Origin: Annona cherimola
Taxonomy: Eukaryota > Streptophyta > Magnoliopsida > Magnoliales > Annonaceae
Assembly (NCBI GenBank): GCA_030490835.1
Contig: CM059971.1
Coordinates: 98,980,595 to 99,044,594 of the forward strand
Direction: 5' to 3'
Length of the DNA stretch: 64,000 nt
Shown here: positions 1 through 12,997 of the stretch, in pieces
Position numbering within the stretch: position 1 is the stretch's first letter
Layout of the letters: each line of letters opens with the position of its first letter
Notes under the pieces: generated by a model
Databases searched by the model: none
Told to the model about the DNA's origin: nothing
What the model saw: only the letters and a program-made list of their open reading frames with translations
Position numbers and translations under genes: made by a program

Positions 1-2540
1 AGAATGTTACGTAATATGGGCCTTCGCACAACTAAAGCCCATTAGAGCAAGCAAGGCATGAAACACTAATAGTTCATCATGAGAGTATGCTTCAGGTCCT
101 TCTCTTGGTCTAAAGTGCATAATCATGTTGCATAGATGAAATCCATCCATAATGTACGTACATCCCCATCACGTTGTCGCTCTCCAAGGCATCCAGTAAA
201 AACTATTTTCCACCCGCTGCCGCGGCGCGGACAGTGGCTGGTTTTTAGCCCAATCATGTCAGGCATTTGTCCTTGGCTAATTATTCGTATTTGTAAATTG
301 GAGTTTGTTTTAAGATTGGTGGGGCATATTGTGTCCATAATAAATGAACTTGGCATGTGATATAAAAATACTACAGCATACAATGTAGAATATCAGTAAA
401 AAATTATTTTCTACCCATTACGTTTGCATCAAAGTTGTCAAAACTATGGTTTGAAGCATCACTTTAAGGGTGTGTTGAGAGAAACATAAAACTTTTCACT
501 CTTCATAATTAGCCTATTTTTTAATTATTTCTTCACATTTCCTTATATAATTAATCTACTTTTCAATCATTTTTACATGACTATTCAAAAAAACTTAAGA
601 AGTGTTTGTTAATATTTAAAATTTTTTACTATCCATAATTATCTTATTCCTAACTCTATTTTTGAAATTCGGGCTCGTGTTGAGTTTCGGGTTGACATTC
701 TCCTATTAATATGTATTTGTTATTAATCCTATATATATAGTTCTTATCACAAACCTATTGTATAAAAAGTTTAAAAAACAATTTATTATATGAAAGCAAT
801 AAAAATTCAAATACTGTTTAAGAGTAGAAAGATGAAAACCTATTTTGAGCCTTTTCTTTCCATCAAGTAGAATAATACCTATATTTTTTAGAACATAAAA
901 GTACATATTTTATTATTTCATTTAAAATAACTTATTTAACAAGGAATCCAAATTTTATCTAGATAGATGTCAAGTATTGACACCCAAGATCATTTAAAGG
1001 TTAACATTAACATATCAAAGTTTTTGATTGTTATAAATATAAATTTTCAATTTTCAATTAAACATCTGTACCTTCTAAATTATTTTTTCTTACATCGATA
1101 GATGATTTTATTAATTATTATGACATTCTAATACTTGTGTAAATGGATATGAGTGAGTTTTATATTTTGCACATATATTTTAAAATATAAATTTTGTGTA
1201 ATACTTCGATTCAATTGACCTTAAGAATCATAATTATACAAAGCATGTTAAATAAAATGTCAAATTTGATTTTGGTTTCACTATCATTGTCAGTCCAATT
1301 CAACAAATTCTATTAATTCATTTCCATCGAAATGCGACCCTACGCATAATATCACAATAACACTTTAGAAAAAAAGTAAAAATGAAAAAAATTTGAAGAA
1401 GTGAGTGTGATGTGATATTTATGAGTAATGATTATGAGTAAAAAGAATAAAGTAGCATGTAAAAATAAAAGTGGGAAAAGAAAAGAAAATAATAATTAAA
1501 AATAAAGAGAATAAAGTTAAAATAAATAAAATAGTTAGATATAAAATTATAAAAATAATTAAAATATAGAAGTAATAATAAAAAGTAAAAGTAGTTAGGT
1601 AATCAAGACATTAAATCATATTTAAAAATTTATAGAAAGAAATGATTTTTTTAAAAATAAAAACTTTTCAACAGTTATGGATGCACCCTAAAATCGCAAC
1701 TCTTATTATAACGGTGCAACTTCTTGCTGAATTTTTTGGTGGAAAACCCATTGAGACATGATCAAATGGTTTTTATATAAAGATGTTGTATGTTTTATTT
1801 AATATAAATGGCCACCATGTTGCAAGTTAATTTTGGAATCCTCTCTCTTTTCAATTTTGCGGTCAAGTAAAACTGCACGGGCTGATAAAACACCATTGCT
1901 ATTTGTCTATTTTCAAAATGTTTGGAAGCAGGTAAGTCAGAGTTGGAGTTAGATGCTTTCCGCGGCAGGCAAGTTTGAGTAGATTGGTACATATTAGCAC
2001 AAAGAACAAGATAGTACTAGAGGAAAGCAAAGCCGGTAGTAGTACCGGAAGAAGAAGATTATTGCAGAGCGCTGGCCAGAAGAAAGACAAGTCGACAGAG
2101 GAAGGCGACAACCAGAGGAATAGCTGGCAGAGGATCAGAGGAACGTAGGCAGGGTAGCCGGGAGCAGCGCAGGGTGGCCGATCGAGCAACGATACAAGGC
2201 TGCAAGGACAAGGCAGAAAGGGGGTGCTAGGGTTTGGGATTTGGAATCAGGATACCAGGATGGATATAAAATGTAAAATATAAAATATTTATATTTTATA
2301 GACACGCATCGAGTTCGGGATGCAGAATCCACATATCGAGTTCCCTACCCAAGCAGCCCTTTGGATGCTACAGATGCTAGTTAAAAATACCTATTTTTTC
2401 GTAGGCATCTAATCGAGTTCTTTGTTTTTCAAGATTTCAAAACGGTAGTGTTTGTCCGAAAGGAGAGAATCAGATCCATGGGTTACACCGCTGGATGAGG
2501 CTTCACTAGCTGCTCGAAAATGGAAGTTGAATCCTTCAAG
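1..2540. other. AT-rich intergenic region, no gene recognised
   Basis: No coding pattern of a known family was found on either strand. Two decayed Tourist-like MITE copies lie here (about 468-600 and 1365-1690). The stretch 1975-2230 is noticeably purine-rich and less AT-rich than its surroundings, but its short open frames match nothing I recognise. The rest is low-complexity A/T sequence. Confidence 0.6.
468..600 (+). repeat. Tourist-like MITE, truncated copy
   Basis: Begins with GGGTGTGTT and continues with the family signature (AAAACTTTTCACTC, then TTTTTAATTATTTCTTCAC, then CTTTTCAATCATTTTTACAT) that recurs in more than ten places in the window. The right half is missing. It belongs to the family described at 19803-20101. 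Confidence 0.6.
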
Positions 2541-3010
2541 CCTTCAACAATAGGGGGTATATCAGCAAATTATATTTTTTATTTAACAGCCGTTAACAGG
2601 GTTATGCAAGTAATTTTGATGAAACTTTGTGGGGGTAATTTGCAATTCATGAAATAATGAGGGTATATCAGCAATTAACGTCAAACTACATGAATATATC
2701 AGCAAATTACATTTTTTATTAATAGCTGTTGAATTTCAGCCGTTAACAGGGATAAGCAAGCAATTTTAGTGAAACTTTATGGGGTAATGTGCAATTCATA
2801 AAACAAATGGGTATATCACAAATTAGTGTCAAACCATGGATTATATCAACGAATTACATTATTTATTTAATAACCGTTAAATTTCAGTTGTTAACGAGGT
2901 ACACAAGCAATTTTTATGAAACTTTGTGGGGTAATATGCAATTTGTGAAACAGTGAGGCATATCTGCAATTAGCGTCAAACTGTAGGTGCATATTTGCAA
3001 ATTATTCAAA
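2541..3010. repeat. Tandem repeat, ~140-150 bp unit, about three copies
   Basis: A unit containing 'ATATCAGCAAATTA', 'CAGCCGTTAACAGGG', 'GAAACTTTGTGGGG' and 'GCAATTCATGAAA' recurs head to tail. The 'AGCAAATTA' segment starts near 2563, 2701 and 2848 and is echoed near 2996, giving spacings of roughly 138-149 bp. The copies have diverged by substitutions and small indels, so the array is not recent. No coding capacity is evident. Confidence 0.8.
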
Positions 3011-4105
3011 GTTGTCAAAATGAAAAAATGATATATTATAATAAGGATAATGATGAGGAATAAAGAAATCAAAGTTAAAATAGATAAGTTAGTTATATAA
3101 ATATTTGTGTAAAAATGATTGAAAAGTATGGTAGTAATATAGGAATATGTGAAAAAATAATTTAAAAAATAGGGTAGTTATAGAGAGTAAAAAGTTTTAG
3201 CTTCACGTTTTTCAGCTAGGGTGAAAATCGAGTGGGTTGGGTTTCAGGGTGTACCCTACTTTTGAAGACTAGAGTGCACTTTAGAAATCATAATATTTTT
3301 GGATAAAACAATTTTAGTGTAAAAATATTTAAAATAAAAAAATGATATGATATAATAGGGATAATAATGAGGAGTAAATAAAGTTAAGGTAGATGATTTC
3401 TTACATCGATAGTTGTGTAAAATAATTAAAAAGTATAATAGTTGTATAGGAAGATATAAGAAAATAATTAAAAAATAGAATAGTTTAGAAAACAAAAAGT
3501 TACAGGGGTGTTTAACAATTCACATAACTTTTCAAATTAAAAATTTTCAATCTAAGAGTGCGTTTATTTGAGGGATAATATTTTTTGACCAAAAGTTTGT
3601 TAAATTGCTAAAAAATAATGTGATATGACTGGAGTAATGATGAAGTATAAAGAGAATAAAGTTAAAATAGATAAGTTAATTGTATTCGTAGTTGTGTAGA
3701 AATAATTGAAAAGTATGACAATTTATATAGAAAATATGAAAAATAATTGAAAAGTATGATAGTTATGAAGAGTAAAAAGTTTTTATCAAAAATTTTTAGT
3801 TGAAATTTTTTTAGCCTAACCAAACACACCTAAAAACTTTTCACTCAATATAATTATTATATTTTTAAATTATTTTTCATATTTTTTTGTGCAACTATTC
3901 TATTTTTCAATTATTTCTATACAATTGCACATACACCTAACTTATTTATTTTAACTTTATTATCTTTACAAATCATCATTACCTTATCATATTATATCAT
4001 TTTATAACTTTTATTCCTAAAAAGCTTTCATAAAACATTTTATCATTTTTCAAGCACATTATTAGATTGAAAAATTTTAGTTTATTACCAACCATGCACT
4101 AACAT
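3011..4105. repeat. Cluster of four Tourist-like MITE copies in mixed orientation
   Basis: Four diverged copies of one ~270-bp family abut: about 3020-3235, 3320-3500 and 3553-3831 in one orientation, and 3832-4100 in the other. Recurrent blocks are AATAAAGTTAAAATAGATAA, TGATATGATA and AAAGTTTT, or their complements. The third copy keeps recognisable ends (GTGCGTTTATTT at left, AACCAAACACACC at right). Confidence 0.75.
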
Positions 4106-6059
4106 TAAATTTTAAGCATTTATAAGTATACCGTTCATAAATTATTTTAGATTTTTCAAAAATGGTTAGTATTAAGATTGGTGTACAGCATGTAATCTCA
4201 CCCGTAACGTGGACTCTAATTGCCTCGTCCACCGTTCAAAACAAATGTCTACCGACAGGGTAATTCCAGCTGAGTACGGGAAATTTACAAATGACGCTGG
4301 CATGATGTTATGCAAACGTATGTATCATCTCGTCTGCAAGGATTGAGCGTAGCAAATTGGAGGGAAAATCCCACTTTCTTCTAGTTTTTAAAATTCTTTT
4401 CATATCCTTGATATTTTACTTTAAATTTTTCTCATACTCAAGTCATCAATAAAACCCGTATCTACCATATTGAAAAGACAATCTTGTTGATTCAAAATTT
4501 TCTAATTAAAAAAATTCAATCATATATGACTTAATCAATGATAGTAAATTATTAATATATGACATTAAATGATTCAATAGTCATATCAAGGTTGAATAAT
4601 TTCAATTAACAATTTTAGAGGGGCAAAATTATTTTTTAATAGGTAGATAATAATTGTATTAATAACATATATGATAGGAAATCGAGGTTAATATGTATCT
4701 AAGGAAATTTTTTAAAACATCATAAATATATTAAAAATTAAGAGAAAATATTGGATATAAAAGAAATTTTCCTATATTATAGTGGACCCTATTTATATAT
4801 ATTATGATATATTTTATGCTAAAATAAAATATTCATTTATTTTTACAATTAGTTATATTTTTTGATATTTTCTTTATAAATCTGTTTTTCTTAGTGCATT
4901 CAATTTTTATGCTAAGTTTTGCCAATTTATAATATTTTTACGTATTTATTTTTACTTTTAAAAATCAAGTTTTAAAGGGATGAAAAATGACTTCAATGCC
5001 CTTGAAATTGATGATTTTTTAAAAATAAAAATAAACATGTAAAAGTACTTTTAAATGGAAAATTTTGGTATATAAATTGAATACGCTTAGGAAAACATGT
5101 TTATAAATAAAATAAATAAATGTCATATTTTAACCTAAAATAAGTAATGGTGTATATAATCATGTTCTTATTATATTATATTAAAATTGATTTGGGTTCT
5201 GAGGCCTTATTTGGGCGCGGCCGCGATTGGACCCTTCGGCTGGTGAACAAGCGCATTCTGGATCAGCAGTTTATAATTTGTATATCGGCTCATACTGCTA
5301 ATACTTTTATAGGTTAAAATTGCATGGATTAATATGAAAGGGTCACTTTAGCTATCGCGCACCTTTTTACTTAAAATTGAAGGGCAAGGTGCAGCTTCTT
5401 AATGCAAAAAAGGAGTCGCAATCCTAGTGCAGCCAAAGGAAGCCAAAACTGAAGGATGATGCGTCCTGCAAGAGCCAAATTATTGTGTCTACAATGGTCC
5501 CGGTGGTCATCCAGCCTGTCTAATTTTTAAAAGGAGGTACGGATAAAAGCCGGCTTATCATTTCCGACCGGGCCTGTCCATTTTTTTTTTATTCTTTTGA
5601 ATTTTTTTTATAAATATGTTAACCTAGTTATATTTAATTTATAAACTAAGTTCTATTATTTTTAAATATATGTATATATTTATTTTGGATTTTGAAGTAT
5701 ATAGATATTTGAGGCAATTTAATTTAAAAAACAAAAAATATATATTTGGGCCGGTTTGAAATTATCAGATTTCAGGCCGGTCTAAAAAAATCATTACTCT
5801 AGATAAAATCTCGTTGGCTCTACCTACAATAAGTACCTTTTTTAAATCTACATTTTTATTTACATTAGGCATTATAATGTCTTAGATGGAATGGAAGTGT
5901 AAGGTGAAAAAAGTATTATTACGTGAGAATGTGAAAAGGATGTATCATATTGAGAAAAGTTACATGAAAAATGATAAAAGTATGTTATTATTTTTATAAT
6001 AAGAAATTTTTTTCTGAAAAAAGTAAATTTATGATATTTTTGGATTTATATAAAAGTTG
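4106..6059. other. AT-rich intergenic region, no gene recognised
   Basis: Mostly A/T low complexity. A short GC-rich patch with a GCGGCCGC site lies near 5215-5240, and a segment with GGCCGG-type sequence near 5560-5790. Neither resolves into a gene or a transposon with clear ends. Confidence 0.5.
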
Positions 6060-6325
6060 TCAAATTAAAACTTTTTAATCTAAAAATCTTTGCTCTCTAT
6101 AATTATTTTATTTTCAATTATTTTTTCATTTATTCATATACAACTACCTTAGTTTTCAATCATTTCTATATAACTACTAATATAATTGATTTATATATTT
6201 CAACTTTATTCTTTTTGTTCATTATTATTATCCCTATCATGTCACTTTATTTCTATAATTTCAAAAACTTTTATACTAACAATTTTTAATCCAAAAATTT
6301 TATCACTTACCAAACACACTCTTAA
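6060..6325 (+). repeat. Tourist-like MITE copy
   Basis: Carries the ordered family blocks: AAAACTTTTTAATC, TTTTCAATTATTTTTTCA, TTTTCAATCATTTCTATA, TTTCAACTTTATTC and TTTTATCACTTACCAAACAC. The ends are eroded and no target duplication can be called. Confidence 0.7.
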
Positions 6326-7809
6326 TCACATTCTTATCTTATTTTTATCTCATCTAAGTTGCTAATAGAAAATTAAACAGAAATATAAAAAATATAAAAT
6401 AGTTTACAAATAAATATAAAAAAAAATTAAAAATGTTCTGCAATTTGTTTCACTCAGGAAGGGGTGTAATAGCAACCACCTAAAACATGAACAGGTCTAA
6501 TATCCGCTTGTTATAAAATTTCACTGCATTATCATTGTACAAAAATACTTGTACTGTTATACGTTCATTCTTCTTTTCTGTTTTCCCACTATTTTGAGGA
6601 ATGATTTAAAATGAACTTCGTAATCGTACATAACAGAATGAATGGCACCTTTTATTAGGAAATGACCTTTCATACCGGAACAAAAAATATTTTTTTGCTT
6701 TTAAAATTTTTTAAAAATTATTAATTTAGGTATATTTAACTTATCAAGTAAGTTTTATAACTTTTGGAGATGTGTATATGTTTATTTTACATTTTTAAAT
6801 ATAAGGGTGTTTTAGTTATTTTAATTGTTGAAGTATGACTAAAATACCTCTGTATATAAAAATTCAAAATAAATATATAAATATCTTTAAAAATAGTAAA
6901 ACTTAGTTTATAGGTTTATATATCCAAATTAATAATTTTATTGAAATTTTTTTTAAAAAAAAGTTTGATTTTTGGACCAATATGAAATAGCCTCATTTCA
7001 TACTTTTTCATATTGGTGTAAAATGATCATGCCCTTTCTTGTTTATCATAATTTTTTAATATTTAAGTCATTTATAATGTTTATCTATATCTATCTAATT
7101 GTGGTGCTGAGAATCAAATATTTGAAACCTGTTACCTACATATTTATTTACAAATTTTAACAGTCTGTTAAATAGTTATTATATGATTTTCCCATCAAAT
7201 TGATTTCTAGCATCAAGATTTATATTAATTTATATGTTGAATGGTTTAGATATTAAAAGCTTTAAAAATAGAAAAAAATAACTATTTATGTACACGATTG
7301 TGCACAGACGTCTGTTGTAAAGCATTTCCCGAATATTTTTCTTCTCCACGCAACCAGGGCTTATGCAGAATAATAGAAATGATGTGAGTGAAAGCGAGGA
7401 AGAGCATACAACTGGCGCTGCAAATTAAATCTGTCAGCTGACGCACATGGGTTGTTGGTTTGCTTGCTCAACAGGACCCATGCATGCTGCAGCTGCAAAA
7501 TGTATTGCGTCCAAGTGCCAAGTCCCAATGCCATTTTGTGGCTGGTTGGGGTGGAGTCCAGGCCAAGGAACCTTTATTATGTTGTTTGGACATAGGGAAA
7601 AGCCTCCATAAATATCCCCATGCATAAATACTTTAAATTAAGATGACCAAGTGTTCGGCGAGTGTATATGAGAGTATATAAAGTGTGACAGAGGCATTTA
7701 TCTTATTTACCACTTTTCCGTGGTTGTTTTCCGTCCGTTGCCGAGTCATTAAGGGGCATACTTATGTAATCCTAAGCTATAGCTGATGGGTAATTATCAT
7801 TAGCTTAAG
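6326..7809. other. Intergenic region, no gene recognised
   Basis: AT-rich up to about 7280. The stretch 7300-7640 is more mixed in composition and includes CAGCTG and TGCATGCTGCAGCTGC motifs, but no credible gene model starts nearby. Confidence 0.5.
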
Positions 7810-9237
7810 GGTTAATTTCAAATATACTTACTAAGTTCTAAATATTACACTTATACTCAATAAGTATCGTCTTAATTTCAAAAACATCTACTCTGCCAAC
7901 TTTCGTTATTTTTAAAGGGTTGACATTTTCAAATGCAAAAAAAATTGCCCCATCTTCCAAACCAAGCCTTAGTGACAATCGAGTAGGAGCAAAGGTGGCA
8001 GTTGGTCTTCCTGTCTAAATACAGACTAGATTTCGAGTGAAGTCTTATCACTTAGTGGTTATTCATATATTCTCTCATGGTAGCAACAATATCTACATCC
8101 TCATCATCTTCTCTGCATTTCGATCTAATAACAAAATCCATTTCCAGCACCGCAGGTCAACTTCTAAAGTTCATAGATTTGCAGCTTTAGATGTTGCACT
8201 GCCACAACTTATTTTATGCACCACCATTGTGCTCATCAATCCTGATGACCAACTGTTGTTCTACTTTAACAAATGAACTCCTCAATGGATTTCGACACAA
8301 ACGAGATACTCATCGCACTAAATTTTATTTCGACAATCTAACCCTTGTTTCATTGTCTTCCAAACTAATCCAAAGATTTGATGATTGTATTCGAATTGGG
8401 CATTAGATCGTGAAGACCCCATTCCTTTTAGTGTCTTCTTTCCTAACTTCGGCTACCAATAACCAAGTTTTGCAACCCCGATAGAAACCACACCAAATCT
8501 GCTACCAAGGCTGTCCAACCTCTCGTCACTGCCAGCATCCCATTTAGGATTCAAATGTAGGGACTACAACATGACCTTTAGTTTGCGAACTGCCATCTAG
8601 ATCAGTTGGATGGACTAGATTAAAATGTAGCATATGGATTTCACATTTAGGATTTTGCTTACATATGAGCATTACCCATATATTCTACAGGTGTCTTCAA
8701 TATTTTCGGAGCATAAAAGCTTTGCTCCAAAAGCATTGTGAAGGTGGTATGGATATCTTCTCCTTCACTAGTTGATGCAGATGTTCTTTTTATAAGGTTT
8801 ATTTTGGGTGAGAGACCACATTGGATAAGTGAAGGATTTGCCCTTTTTAATCATTCCTTCATTCTTTTAGAAAACCAGAGGACGAGATGAAAGCTTAGAT
8901 TTTTATGGATAAGCACAACTAGAATAAGATCAAGAACTATGTTCATTCGCTTCATCTAATCAACCGGCCGAACATGATAAAAAGCTAGGAGTTGGATTCA
9001 CCATTAGTCTTAGGTCTTTGATAATTACAATAGGAAAAAGGGAGCGAATGGGGCAGTAAGAAAGCCGTAACTGTTAGGGATATTTTCGTCATTTCGTAGC
9101 CACGAAAATGGAATCGATGACAACTTGTATATATCTATAATTAAGAGGAAACTTAGTAGGTATAAATGAAGCATTTGAAACTTGATAGGTATATTTAAAA
9201 TTAAAGTCAAACCTAGGAGGTGTATTTGAAATTAACC
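7810..9237. mobile_element. Putative non-autonomous DNA transposon with long imperfect inverted ends
   Basis: The left end reads GGTTAATTTCAAATATAC and the right end, reverse-complemented, reads GGTTAATTTCAAATACAC. The similarity continues for tens of bases inward (CTAAGTT, AAATATAC). The 1.3-kb interior is less AT-rich than the flanks and includes short open frames near 8037-8406 that I do not recognise. No convincing target-site duplication was found, so the superfamily is open (MULE-like is one possibility). Related sequence may occur near 46060-46490. Confidence 0.5.
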
Positions 9238-10849
9238 ATTTGTTTATTGTTATCAATAAGTACAATCATATATATATTAGTTAGCGTAATCTAGCAAGAT
9301 AAAAAAATCTGTTCATGTAGATCAAAAATTATAAATTAAAACTTATTGTTTTAAAAGCATTTTAAACCACCACAGCAAATCTCCTTGGGGTATAACATGT
9401 ATAAAACTTGGCTGCACGTAGATGAATATGGCTAGAATTGCTTATTTAGTTGCAAAGACTTGATTGCTTAAAATTAACATCAATTTTTACGTCGAATGCA
9501 GCTAAAATTAAATGTTTAACACGGCCATTTAAATTTTGAATTTTGCTACAAATAGTAATAAAACTTCAGCCATGAATAGGATAAAATTTAGCTACATTTA
9601 ATAGGCTAAATTCGACGGCTAAAACAGATATCCGCGTATAAGAAACTTTGTTGCAGTGAATCGGTCAATCATGGGTTGACAAGGAGAGAACGTTTAACCT
9701 GCACCGTTGGGCTTCTGTCCTACTCAAATGACATTGATTGATATCCGAACACACAAAGCTTGCTCATTTTGGATAAAAATAGGGGCTAGCCGGCTAAGCA
9801 CATGGACCAGCCGACCAGGCCCTTCCCAGCTACGACAGTTAAAAAATTTATTTATTTTATATTCTAATTTATACTAGGGAAATATTTCGATGTTACCCGT
9901 ATCATTGTTAATTTCAGAGTGCTATCTAATATTTTTGGGGCAGCTTGATAATAAAATCAAAATCCAATCTTTCATGTATATGGGCTAGCATGATTTGGCC
10001 TGACATAATATCGAAAATTATTTCAATCAAATTCTTAAGACTCCAAACTCCAATGACCGACGATGAATGGGTGCAAATTCACGAGAAGGGAAAGAAATTA
10101 TGCATAGTATTATTTCATTTCGCGATTGTTCTTGGGTGAGTTGTACCTACTTCGAAATACGTATTATCACATATAAATTAAGAAAAATACTTAGATTCAT
10201 TTGTAAAAAAATTACAATGTGATAATATTTTATAAAATTATTTATCCACATATAATATGTTTGAGATAATTCAAATATTTTATATACAACTATAAAATTA
10301 ATATATTAATTAAATATTTTCTAGAGAGGGCCATGCCCATCTCTGATTTAATTTAAATTTTGACCTATTATATATTAGCTAATTAAATGGAATTAAGCTG
10401 ATTGGATTTTAGAACATCATCAAGGTAAGCTCAAAATGAGGTGACATATTGAAACCTTTGATGGTAAGATTACCATTGAAGTATATCCCTTAATAATATT
10501 ATCTTTATTCTATTTTAGCATCATCATTTTTTTACTTTTTAAAAATTATTTGTTTTTACAATGACCTCCAAACACCCAAATAATATTTTTCATTTTCTTT
10601 TACAATATTTTCATAATTTACAACATTTTTTACTACAGGTGCAATTTAGCTAAGTAGCCATGAGTATCTATGGAACTGACCCTACTTTGGCAATTAGGTA
10701 AAACATGTAGAAAAAACACTTATATAGGCTATGTTTGGCAAAGCATAAAACTTCTAAATGATTGCCCCTTTAGAAGATTTAGAGCTAGGGCTTTCAATAG
10801 CTTCAACCAAGTTCTTTGGAGCCTTCTTTCAGATAAGAATTAGGGCCTC
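9238..10849. other. Intergenic region, no gene recognised
   Basis: AT-rich sequence without recognisable coding exons, tRNA genes or clear terminal repeats. Confidence 0.5.
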
Positions 10850-11605
10850 TTCCCTCTCTTCCTTCCCTTATATTGGAAAATTTGATTTAGTAGGAACAAG
10901 GTAAGAAATGAGGGAGCACTTATCCAGCTGAAGGGAACGGTAAAATGGTGCATTTAGTATCTTAATTTGTTCGAAACAACAACCTTTAGCAACAGCGGAA
11001 AGATAATTGTAGAAGATAGTGATGCGAGATGGAATAAGCTAGAAATGGGAGTGTTTAGGATTAATGTGGATGCCAAGAATCTTGATAAAACGGAGTTAAG
11101 GGGATATGGGGTTGTGGTAAAAAATTGGCAAGGTGATTTTGTGGCAGCAAAGTACTGGGCGGAAAAGGGAAACATAAACTCATTGTGGATGGAATTTAGG
11201 GCATGCCTGTTAGGTCTAGTGGGCAAGAGAGATGGAAATACAACGGGTGGAGTTAGAAAGTGATTCTCTTATCGTGATAAATGCTTATAATGATGAATAT
11301 AGGTTGAATTTGCCCTGAAATTTCTGATGACCAAAAGTAATATTCTTGGGAAGATAATGTTCAATCATGTATTAAAGTTAGCAATGCAGGTGGCACATTC
11401 AATTGCCAAGATGGCGCTTTCTTTAGGAAGATCGCAAGGTTTCTGGTGGACAATACCCCCACCCAACATTGTAAGCTTGTTGCATATGAATAGGTTTTTT
11501 TGAAACCTTCAATGTATTCCACCTACCGACTCGTCATATCTAAATCTAGATTTGCATGGTATCTAACAGACGTTTCTTTTTGTACAAATACAATAAGTTT
11601 TCCCC
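10850..11605 (+). mobile_element. LINE (L1-type) 3' remnant with RNase H-like coding sequence
   Basis: Interrupted translation gives the linker typical of plant LINEs (YWKI-stop-FSRNKVRNEG, from about 10870). It continues with an RNase H-like stretch at 10967-11263 containing GVFRINVDAKN and GYGVVVKNWQGDFVAAKYW, then with VAHSIAKMALSLGRSQGFW near 11390-11450. This is the same domain order as the C-terminus of the LINE at 30.9-35.3 kb. The sequence ends in an A-rich tail near 11600. Stops and frameshifts show it is dead, and everything upstream of the C-terminal part is missing. Confidence 0.75.
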
Positions 11606-11870
11606 AGAAAAAACTTTTTAATCAAAATCTTTTCGCTCTCAACAACTATCTTATTTTTTAATTATTTTTTCACATCTTTCTATATAACTATCATACTTTT
11701 CAATCATTTTTACATAACTATATGTACAACCAACCTATCTATTTTAACTTTATTTTCTAAGCTCTTCATTATTATCTCTATTATACCACATCATTTTCTC
11801 CTAATTCAAAAACTTTTACTTCAAAAATTTTTTCTCAAAAAGTTTTATTACTTCCCAAATACACCCATCC
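11606..11870 (+). repeat. Tourist-like MITE copy
   Basis: The family blocks are in order (AACTATCTTATTTTTTAA, TTTTCAATCATTTTTACAT, CCTATCTATTTTAACTTTAT, TTACTTCCCAAATACACCC). It sits directly after the A-rich end of the LINE remnant, suggesting insertion at or near the old retrotransposon tail. Confidence 0.75.
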
Positions 11871-12520
11871 CTTCAAATATACCTACTAATCATCTACAAT
11901 CGGTCAAAAATAAAACTCATTTACTTGTATTTTTTAGTTTTATTTTTTGAAATTGTAAATTTAAATTGTATATTATTCATAAACCTTTCAAACTGACCTC
12001 AATACTCTTATATTTAAAATTTGAAAAATGTACAAACATATTTAAAAAGGATAACTTTTTAGTTTATAGATAATATATATTTTAGTTTACAATGTGAAAA
12101 AATAAAAACAAAAAATATACAAATAGATGGGTTTTACAACTAGTGGAAACTTGTAAATGATCACAATCCTTCAAATAGGGTAATACAAATTCCATTCATA
12201 GGTACCCCAATTAATCAGGTATTCAAGGTTAGAATTCAATAATTTTAAATATTTAAATTATCATTTTAATAATTAGAATATTTTTTTACTATGTTTTAAT
12301 TATTGAGTAACTGCATCTGTTTGTCTATTGGATTACATTTCAAGCTTTCTACACATTTCCTATGATTTAATGGGTATAGATTTGAGATATCTATCTATAT
12401 TTTTTATATTTTTTGATATTATTTTAATATGACACTGTTATTGTTAGTTTTGTTTTATCCACACTATTGTTGTTACTTAATATCACATGAATATTGTAGG
12501 CCTAGATCGATCTGACTTAA
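11871..12520. other. AT-rich intergenic spacer
   Basis: Low-complexity A/T sequence between two MITEs. No coding or RNA gene was seen. Confidence 0.5.
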
Positions 12521-12986
12521 GGGCATGTTTGGTAATGTTCATGGGAACCATCTGGTGGGAATACATGAGAGCACATATTCTGAGGTCCATCATTAATTAA
12601 CTAGTCATCATATTTTTCATTTTTATCCCTATATTCCAATCATTTTTCCTATCAACTACCCTCCAACAAACTTATTTATTCCAACTTTACCCCTGTGTAT
12701 TTTCTATCAATCACATAATTTTTAAAATATTCCATTTTCTATTCTCATCCCATCCCATCCCACAAATGGGGTGGGTGTAGAAAATAGAATATTTTGAAAA
12801 TTATATACTTAATATAAAATGATAGGGGTAAAGTTAGAATAAATAGGTTTTTTGGATAGTAGTAGATAGGAAAAGTGATTGGAATATGGGGGTAAATGTT
12901 GAAAAAAATATAATGATTAGTTGATTAATGATAGACCTTAGAAACTATGCTAGCACCATTTCCCACTTCAATTACCAAACAAGCCC
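12521..12986. mobile_element. Foldback MITE with ~200-bp inverted arms
   Basis: The left end GGGCATGTTTGGTAAT is mirrored by the right end ATTACCAAACAAGCCC. The two halves (12521 to about 12765 and about 12770 to 12986) are near-complementary along most of their length, with only a short loop around GGGGTGGG. TAA lies on the left and TTA on the right, as expected near a TWA target, but an exact duplication cannot be fixed. GGGC-TGTTTGG ends are typical of Tourist/PIF-Harbinger-type MITEs. Confidence 0.8.
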
Positions 12987-12997
12987 TTACTTTGACC

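Noticed and set aside
7799..9246. 9-bp duplication ATTAGCTTA/ATTTGTTTA around the 7810-9237 element
   Set aside because: Only 7 of 9 match and the left copy is two bases away from the element end; too weak to assign a superfamily.
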